From Toxoplasma gondii ME49 (taxonomy: Eukaryota; Apicomplexa; Conoidasida; Eucoccidiorida; Sarcocystidae), in NCBI RefSeq assembly GCF_000006565.2, contig NC_031479.1, forward strand, positions 3,746,289 through 3,810,288: DNA of 64,000 bases, written 5' to 3'. Positions 60,501 through 64,000 of this stretch are shown one piece after another. Each line of letters begins with the position of its first letter. Position 1 is the first letter of the stretch. The notes under the pieces were generated by a model. That model worked only from the letters and a program-made list of their open reading frames with translations, did not search any database and was not told the origin of the DNA. Made by a program: the position numbers and the translations under genes.

Positions 60501-60949
60501 ACGTGCCTATTTGTGTCACTGAATAGGTAACGTATGGTCGGGTGCAGGGGATTCGAGCGATTTTGAACCACTACTTCAACTCCGCAGTGGTCCAAGCTCA
60601 AGATGCGTCTTGGCGACCCGTTGTGCTCAAAGATGGTGTCGAACTTCCGTGGTCGGAACTTCATACGGCGTTTCCGGACATCTTTGATAGCGAGGGGCGT
60701 TTGCGGTCATCCAGTGGTGATGGTGGCGCACCTGATATGCCAGGCGTTTCTGGATCCGGGTCTGGACGAACATCTGCGAGAACCCTTCCATCCGGACGAC
60801 GAAGGGGAAGTAAACTGGGCGTCACAATCGAGGCTCAGCGAAAGGAAATGCGCAACCTTTTTAGGGGTGGCCAGCACAGTAGTCACGGGAGGTCGACGAA
60901 GGGAGGAAGACCTTCAGACCGTGCTGCTTGGCGGCATAGGCATACATGA
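57600..60949 (+). CDS. Mei2-like RNA-binding protein with C-terminal RRM
   Basis: Three exons: 57600-58295, 58589-~60265 and 60548-60949, ~920 residues. The first junction is phase 0 (ACG|GTATGA donor, TTGTATAG acceptor). Residues ~15-115 form an Arg/Gln/Leu-rich coiled coil. The middle is Ser-rich and shows no domain. The Mei2-type RRM begins at about residue 706: TTVMLRNIPNKYNRKQVMDE, then YDFFYLPIDFLHGCNVGYCF, then INFIDAGACQEFKKEFEGK. It continues in exon 3 with GIRAILNHYFNS, matching the family's block after the last strand. Mei2 family proteins bind RNA and control meiosis or differentiation in yeast and plants. The role in this organism is unknown. The exact donor at the second junction is uncertain (60248 or 60266). 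ATG 57600 is the first methionine codon in the frame. Confidence 0.88.
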
Positions 60950-63900
60950 ACTGCTCAGAAGAGGTCAAGCTGCGGTGCCGCAGAAGCAGGTGATACTGTA
61001 TTCGTTCTCAATGTTTCCAGGCAGGCTCTTGTAAACATTTTGAGAAGGGTCAGTTCTGTGGTGTAAACGAGGGGCGAACGTGAAGCGGATTAGGGGTTTT
61101 ACCCCGGCCGGCCCCGTTTTTCTGTGTAGAGGTTGCCCCTCGGTACGAGGTATGTAGTCGTGTCGTCTGGCGGAGTATAAGTGCATCTGTACTTCGTGAC
61201 AGAGTTCACGCACATCAGTTGTCGTTTGTAACAGTTTGTCGCGTAGCGGCCGTCATCCACATTCCAGCTTTGTGGCAGGGCCGCCGTGACACTCCGTCTT
61301 CTTCCGATTTTGCTGCGGGTGGCGACGCGTGTAGTCAGGCTGTGTCCAAAGGCAGAGTCCATGGAGGAGAGTTTTTCGCCAACCCAACGCATTGCCAGGA
61401 AATGTAGACTATGGGAGACACAATCTAGGCTTGAAGTAGCCTTTTCATACACATTATGGTGAAAGTGCAATAGTAGTAAAACGTATAGCATTTGTTCTCG
61501 TATCCGACTACCAACTGGCGTTTTTATTTCGCCATGGTACTGGTAGTTAGTCAAATTCCAGGCGGCATTGTTTCTGAGGGTGATGAGATCCCATTCTCCG
61601 GCGCACGGAAAGAAGGCTTTTTGGTGACAGTGGGAAAATCATCTATATACTGTTTAGTTACACCACCGCAGATACATCGTGAAACTGTCACGCGCTCCAT
61701 ATTGAAACAATGCAAGTCGGTATATGGGTCCGAACAGAAATCGTATGCTCAAGGTTGATGTAATCACAGCCATCCGATATAATCAAGAATGCGGTGGGGA
61801 GACCAATCGTGACCGCGAGGAAACGAGCTTCAGAGGTATTTTTACGTTTGCAAGCACGAACACTCGGCAAGGCTCAAGCAGTCTGCTGCAACGGATTCAA
61901 AGTAGTGGCACGCCGTAGTGGAATAGTGAGGCTGAGAGACCATATCCTTATTTGTTGTGGCGGGGGAGTACGATGCGTTTAACTTTCGATTTTTCACTTA
62001 CGTGTGCGGGCTATGGGCGAAACAGAGAGAGTAGACAGAGGGGGGCGGGGAACTGCGGAGAGGACGTGAACAGCGTGTGCTGGCGGAAAGGTACATTGCA
62101 TGTAAGCCAGCGCTGGTTAGGAAGTATTGGTCGAGCAGTATGCTGGCGTTCGTATGCTGAAAGTGTCTTTGAAGTAGTTATATGACCCTGTTCAACACCT
62201 TTTGTGGTATCCCCAGCTCTATTATTTCGACATACGGGATACAATTCTGCACCCATCTTTACAGAAAATACTACCGCTAACGCGTGTTCCCCCCACTACT
62301 CCTCTGAATGCGTTGTCACTACAGAGCATCCGTCGTTTTCGAAGACATTGCCTGCTCTGCTGCCCTGTACCTGTGCGATGGTAGCGGATCCCATCTGTGA
62401 AAGTGAAGCCAGCGTTTAGGAAATTGTAGAGGAATCTGTTCCCTGCCTGATGGCATGATACATATGAGATGCAGCCTTTTTCTCCCTGCCGTACACAGCT
62501 CGATTGAACATGCCGCATAGAAACGATAGCTACTTGTCACTGTATTGTTTTGACAACGGTGTCCCCACTCTCTTCTATATCGGCGGCGGTGGAGGCATTA
62601 CCCCTTCAACCAGGTGCTCTGTAGGACTTGCATCACCAACGAGGAACGCTGACTTTTTTGGATGCACGCCGAAGCAAGGGTAGTGTTGAAACCCCCTGTT
62701 CAGGTGCACCGTTTGACACATCTGATTGTGACTGCCTGCGGAGGAAATAACAATCCAGTTTCAATTGTTGGCGAAGGCGCTGGCTTCGATTTTTCAGTTG
62801 CATCTTGGAAAACGTGTTTCCCACAAAGTATTCGTCTGGTGAATCTATGGCACGAGCTTTTTACTGGCTATTACAGACATTTCCAGCGCGGCACTGCACT
62901 TCCATGTCCCGGCGGGAAGGCCGTCCGCGGCGTGTGCCGTTCCATTTAGAACCATTTACATCTACGGACAAACGATTTCAGCTATCAGTTGATCAAATAT
63001 CCTGTATTCAGCTATCGTGTATCAATGGTTCTCCGTGCCTTCGTCTGCATCGTCTATAACTTGCCAGAAGTGTACACGGATACTGAGCTCTTTCCTACAC
63101 CCGACATGCACGTGGGAACGTTTAAATACGCGTTTTATGCAAACTCACTGCATCATGTCACAACGTCGGACAAGGTAGAATTGCCTTAGGAAAAGGAATA
63201 AATAGGATGGGCAAGCAAGGTACCGTCGCCGGGCCGCCGCGAAAGCCTTCTCCTTCTTGCTGGCACGATCGGGTTCGAAGTGTACGCGAAGTGACTCTGT
63301 CTGTCCTTTTTGATCAACCTCAGAATACACTACTTTTCGTCTACCTTGTAAAGTGCAGCGCGCAAGGCGTGCTTGAGCTCATAACTATGAGTAAGAAGTC
63401 AGAGCTCCGCCCCAAAGTCCTGTTCCCTTGCGCGCATGCACACCGTGTGCTTCCGGTTCAAGTATCCGTCGGAAAGACAGGGTTGTCCTCGCTTTTGCTT
63501 CGACAAAAGCATGACACTTCATGAGCCCTTCTATCTGTACCACGAGTCGCTGCAACTGGCGCGTTGTTAGCAGCATTAAGCTGATTCTTTCAAACAATAT
63601 CCAAGCTCAGCAACGTCAACGCTGAGAGTCTCGGACGCCCCACTTCACGCTCACCGCTAGCCCCCTTTAGCGGACGTCGCGAGGAGACCGGAAGAATGAG
63701 CAGGGAGAAGGAAAAAGGCGCTAGAGATGCAAAGAGTCAAAGGACCGGAGGCAGTCTGAGCGTTTGTTCCCTGGTTGTGTCTTCAGCGTAGGACAATTTT
63801 TTTCATCTGTCACTCAACCCGCGCCCGAGTCGTCTGCCACTTTCTTAGTGTACCACATCCGTTCAGAGTCCGTTGTCACTTTCCGGACTTTTTCTTCCTT

Positions 63901-64000
63901 CATCGACGGCAGCTCGCTTCTAACAACTCTTTACACAAGGCAGGTCTCCGGGTGGCATCACTTGCTTGTTTCCTTGTGGCATTTCTGTTCAGAGGGCCCC
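60950..64000. other. Intergenic region to right edge
   Basis: About 3 kb after the Mei2-like stop codon. Only short open frames occur on either strand (for example 61492-61758 plus and 61099-61554 minus), none with a recognisable domain. From ~63760 the plus strand becomes pyrimidine-rich, which could be the leader of a gene beginning beyond the window. Confidence 0.45.

Noticed and set aside
1..64000. tRNA, rRNA, CRISPR, transposon and organellar-insert signals
   Set aside because: Scanning by eye found no cloverleaf, conserved rRNA block, direct-repeat array, transposase or recognisable mitochondrial gene fragment. A covariance-model or BLAST search would be needed to exclude small ones.

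Overview
The window looks like nuclear DNA from a coccidian apicomplexan of the Toxoplasma/Neospora/Hammondia group. The reasons are large proteins with long acidic, Ser-rich or Glu/Lys-rich stretches around conserved domains, GT-AG introns that are pyrimidine-rich or carry (TA)n tracts, kilobase-scale intergenic spacers, TGCATGCA octamers in non-coding DNA, and no bacterial-type operons. The genus is inferred from style and domain content, not from a database match. No tRNA, rRNA, CRISPR array or transposon was recognised.

Seven protein-coding genes can be supported, and four of them needed exon assembly by hand. From left to right: (1) <1-10640, minus strand, a giant RCC1-type seven-bladed beta-propeller protein. 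Nine exons were joined with consistent phases, and its 3' end lies off the left edge. (2) 12530-20797, plus strand, four exons, a ~2190-aa protein with an N-terminal SPX domain followed by a C3HC4 RING finger. This is the layout of the phosphate-homeostasis ubiquitin ligases NLA (plants) and Pqr1 (fission yeast). (3) 24020-24973, plus strand, a CWC16/CCDC130 (YJU2B-like) spliceosome-associated protein. (4) 26658-30194, minus strand, two exons, a SUN-domain nuclear-envelope protein. (5) 33272-38728, minus strand, a single 1818-codon reading frame with a winged-helix domain resembling linker-histone H15. (6) 43783-54402, plus strand, two coding exons, a ~3400-aa IQ-motif, coiled-coil protein with a 27-bp coding minisatellite. 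(7) 57600-60949, plus strand, three exons, a Mei2-like RNA-binding protein with a C-terminal RRM.

Genes 1 and 2 are head to head across ~1.9 kb. Genes 3 and 4 are tail to tail. Genes 5 and 6 are head to head across ~5 kb. The remaining spacers (30.2-33.3, 54.4-57.6 and 61-64 kb) hold only short unconvincing reading frames. The genes do not form one pathway. They cover phosphate/inositol-pyrophosphate sensing with ubiquitylation, chromatin or nuclear transport, splicing, nuclear-envelope architecture, putative DNA binding, calmodulin-linked scaffolding and RNA regulation.

The item most worth attention is the SPX-RING gene. It suggests a phosphate-responsive E3 ligase in a parasite lineage, with an unusual acidic insertion inside SPX and a very long C-terminal tail. 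All exon models come from reading splice sites, phase and domain continuity, with no transcript evidence.
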